Assembly: GCA_017521065.1 (NCBI GenBank)
Contig: JAFXEA010000160.1
Span: forward strand, 1 to 5,987
Direction: 5' to 3'
Length of the DNA: 5,987 nucleotides
Origin: Kiritimatiellia bacterium
GTDB lineage: Bacteria; Verrucomicrobiota; Kiritimatiellia; RFP12; UBA1067
The position numbers and the translations under genes were made by a program. Of the stretch, positions 5,007 through 5,987 are shown piece after piece. The stretch's first letter is position 1. Each line of letters begins with the position of its first letter. The notes beneath the pieces are model-generated. The model did no database searches and was not told where the DNA came from. It saw nothing but the letters and a program-made list of their open reading frames with translations.

Positions 5007-5597
5007 TTAAAATCGCCAATTCACCAGCGGTAGAATCCAACTGCCCTCAATGTAGTTCACAAGTCCTATCTGAAGCCCGCTCCAGCCACCACGCGCGTAA
5101 TTGCAAACACCGATCTGCACTCCCCCGCCGCCAAGTTCTGAAAAATTGACCCCGCCAATCTGTCCACCCGTCGTTCCTTCATGCAGCGTCGCCACAGGCG
5201 CGATGGAAACGGCGAAGCCATCCGTAGCCGAACAACCAAGCCCACAGATTTGAACGATCCCCCCTGATTTGACTTGAACATTGTCACCAGCCCCGCCTAC
5301 CAGAAAGGCAAAATGCTCCGTCGAAATGGTTGAGCCTGCTAACGCAATATTCACGCCCGTGACTGAAGTCCTTTCCGACGAGAACAAGTCTGACACGTCA
5401 GCAACGGAAATCCCCACGCCCCGAACAGTATGGTTGCCACGCATAAGCCCAAGGCGCAAGCCATATACGTTCGTATTCTCTTGGGGCAACCACCCGAATC
5501 CCCATTCAATTCCAATTGGAGACCATTCGTCCGCAAATGCTCCGCCCGCCATAAGCGCGAGGGATAAGACGAGAATTGTCTTCGTCAGTTTCCACAT
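5007..5597 (-). CDS. Secreted surface-repeat protein, LA_2272-like family
   Basis: The protein has 196 residues. The ATG at 5597 has AAAGGAG ten bases upstream. Residues 1-22 are a classical signal peptide: KLTK, a hydrophobic core, then AFA with likely cleavage before DEW. The mature part carries short Gly-rich repeats of the type G-x-Q-[IL]-G-x-x-N: GLRLGLMRG (46-54), VTGVNIALAG (79-88), GGQIGGVNFSE (144-154), GVQIGVCNYARGG (159-171) and GLQIGLVNYIEGS (174-186). It ends in LPLVNWRF. This repeat style is characteristic of the LA_2272-type 'surface repeat-containing' proteins, which are exported and probably form beta strands at the outer membrane. The final aromatic residue suits an outer-membrane beta-barrel C-terminus, though this is inference. 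Function is unknown. It follows the upstream gene by 3 nt, so the two are probably translated from one message. Confidence 0.75.
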   Translation of the reverse strand: MWKLTKTILVLSLALMAGGAFADEWSPIGIEWGFGWLPQENTNVYGLRLGLMRGNHTVRGVGISVADVSDLFSSERTSVTGVNIALAGSTISTEHFAFLVGGAGDNVQVKSGGIVQICGLGCSATDGFAVSIAPVATLHEGTTGGQIGGVNFSELGGGGVQIGVCNYARGGWSGLQIGLVNYIEGSWILPLVNWRF

Positions 5598-5600
5598 CCT

Positions 5601-5987
5601 TCATCTACTCCTTTCGCTTGCCGCCGCAAGGCGCGCTCCGCCCATTGCCGATTGGGAACGGGACGGCGTGATTTCGCCATCTATTGCGACACGGAAGGTC
5701 TTGCCCTTGCACTTTTCAACAACGTCTTTAATCCCCCACCCGAAGGGCTGCGACTCGATGCTGAACACAATGACTTGTCCGCGCCAGCGGTCGTCGATGG
5801 GGAACACACCGTCTTTGCTGAACTCCAAACCATGGTTGCCTTTGATGCTCAGAGCACAGTCTTTGAGCTGTATTCTGTCAACAGACTTCTTTGCCTCAAC
5901 ACCTTCGCGGATCACCTCGCAAGTCTTTCCTCTGTACCGCCACGCACCGGCCAAGGTCTTTTCGCTCAACTCGTTCACCCAATCCGC
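5601..5987 (-). CDS. Unrecognised protein, C-terminal part (cut by window edge)
   Basis: The frame is open to the right edge and ends at TGA 5603-5601. A GTG at 5978 is available, but the frame continues upstream (Ala-Asp-Trp) and no ribosome-binding site is visible in the nine bases left, so the gene probably starts outside the window. About 128 residues are seen. I do not recognise the family. The segment has alternating hydrophobic strands (VDRIQLKDCALSIKG, GQVIVFSIESQPFGWGI, KTFRVAIDGEI) and no membrane segment in the visible part. The last 22 residues (from TPSRS to ASERSR) are Ala/Ser/Arg-rich and overlap a hairpin plus the ribosome-binding site of the next gene. They may be spacer sequence captured as coding. 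The 3-nt gap to the surface-repeat gene suggests coupled translation. Confidence 0.6.
   Translation of the reverse strand, partial: ADWVNELSEKTLAGAWRYRGKTCEVIREGVEAKKSVDRIQLKDCALSIKGNHGLEFSKDGVFPIDDRWRGQVIVFSIESQPFGWGIKDVVEKCKGKTFRVAIDGEITPSRSQSAMGGARLAAASERSR
5617..5630 (-). promoter_or_regulatory. Hairpin next to the ribosome-binding site of the surface-repeat gene
   Basis: The sequences CTTGC and GCAAG form a perfect 5-bp stem with a GGCG tetraloop (minus strand). It is followed at once by GAAAGGAG, the Shine-Dalgarno sequence of the gene starting at 5597. It also encodes the last residues of the upstream protein. The loop sequence equals that of the hairpin at 4910-4925. The stem could affect coupling between the two genes; this is inference. 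Confidence 0.35.

Noticed and set aside
4589..5033. Two plus-strand frames (4589-4951 and 4803-5033) in the ORF6N leader
   Set aside because: Ser/Arg/Pro-rich, no plausible ribosome-binding site and no domain. They lie antisense to a well-supported minus-strand promoter and leader. Kept only as a reminder that the region may be a recurrent repeat.
1..5987. Insertion sequence, integrase or phage module suggested by ORF6N and gene remnants
   Set aside because: No transposase or integrase frame, no terminal inverted repeats and no target-site duplications could be seen. The ORF6N domain alone is not proof of a prophage.

Overview
All supportable genes in this window lie on the minus strand, so biological order runs from high to low coordinates. 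No rRNA, tRNA, CRISPR array, transposase or integrase is visible. The gene content is a BspA-type leucine-rich-repeat protein, an LA_2272-type surface-repeat protein, SanA, an ORF6N protein, Fic remnants, a lipocalin remnant and a YjdF-like membrane protein. The intergenic DNA contains short tandem modules (AATCCTG-type and CGCAAAG-type). Together with moderate-to-high GC, this suggests a Gram-negative bacterium, possibly of the Verrucomicrobiota/Kiritimatiellota/Lentisphaerota side of PVC. That placement is inference, not proof.

Layout from right to left. At 5987-5601 is the 3' part of an unrecognised gene. It is followed 3 nt later by a secreted LA_2272-like surface-repeat protein (5597-5007). 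A 405-bp gap (5006-4602) follows, with a good extended -10 promoter (4977-4948), a transcript start that would open directly into a self-pairing leader, several compact hairpins and a possible 65-codon leader ORF (4803-4606). That ORF ends 4 nt before an ORF6N-domain gene (4601-4035). A second, near-identical extended -10 promoter (3964-3935) precedes the N-terminal DUF4172 piece of a Fic-family gene (3909-3682). A 354-residue four-helix membrane protein (3647-2583) then occupies the place where the Fic catalytic domain should be. The C-terminal winged-helix tail of a Fic protein reappears directly after it (2562-2458).

Next is an apparent two-gene operon: sanA (2360-1644) and a membrane-anchored BspA-type LRR protein (1615-449). 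They are separated by 28 nt made almost entirely of a CGCAAAG repeat module that also carries the ribosome-binding site. The LRR gene ends in a 3 x 9-bp AATCCTG tandem that encodes its last nine residues. Directly after its stop codon, in the same frame, lies the C-terminal third of a bacterial lipocalin (448-260) with no start. The window closes on the first 66 or 70 codons of a YjdF/DUF2238 membrane protein.

The main theme is gene replacement. Two host genes, fic and the lipocalin, survive only as fragments abutting intact envelope or membrane genes. One intact gene appears to have taken over the promoter of the gene it replaced. The second theme is short repeat modules at gene edges that supply C-terminal codons or ribosome-binding sites. 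The best candidate for something undescribed is the structured leader upstream of the ORF6N gene. No function is established for it, the 354-residue protein or the gene at the right edge.
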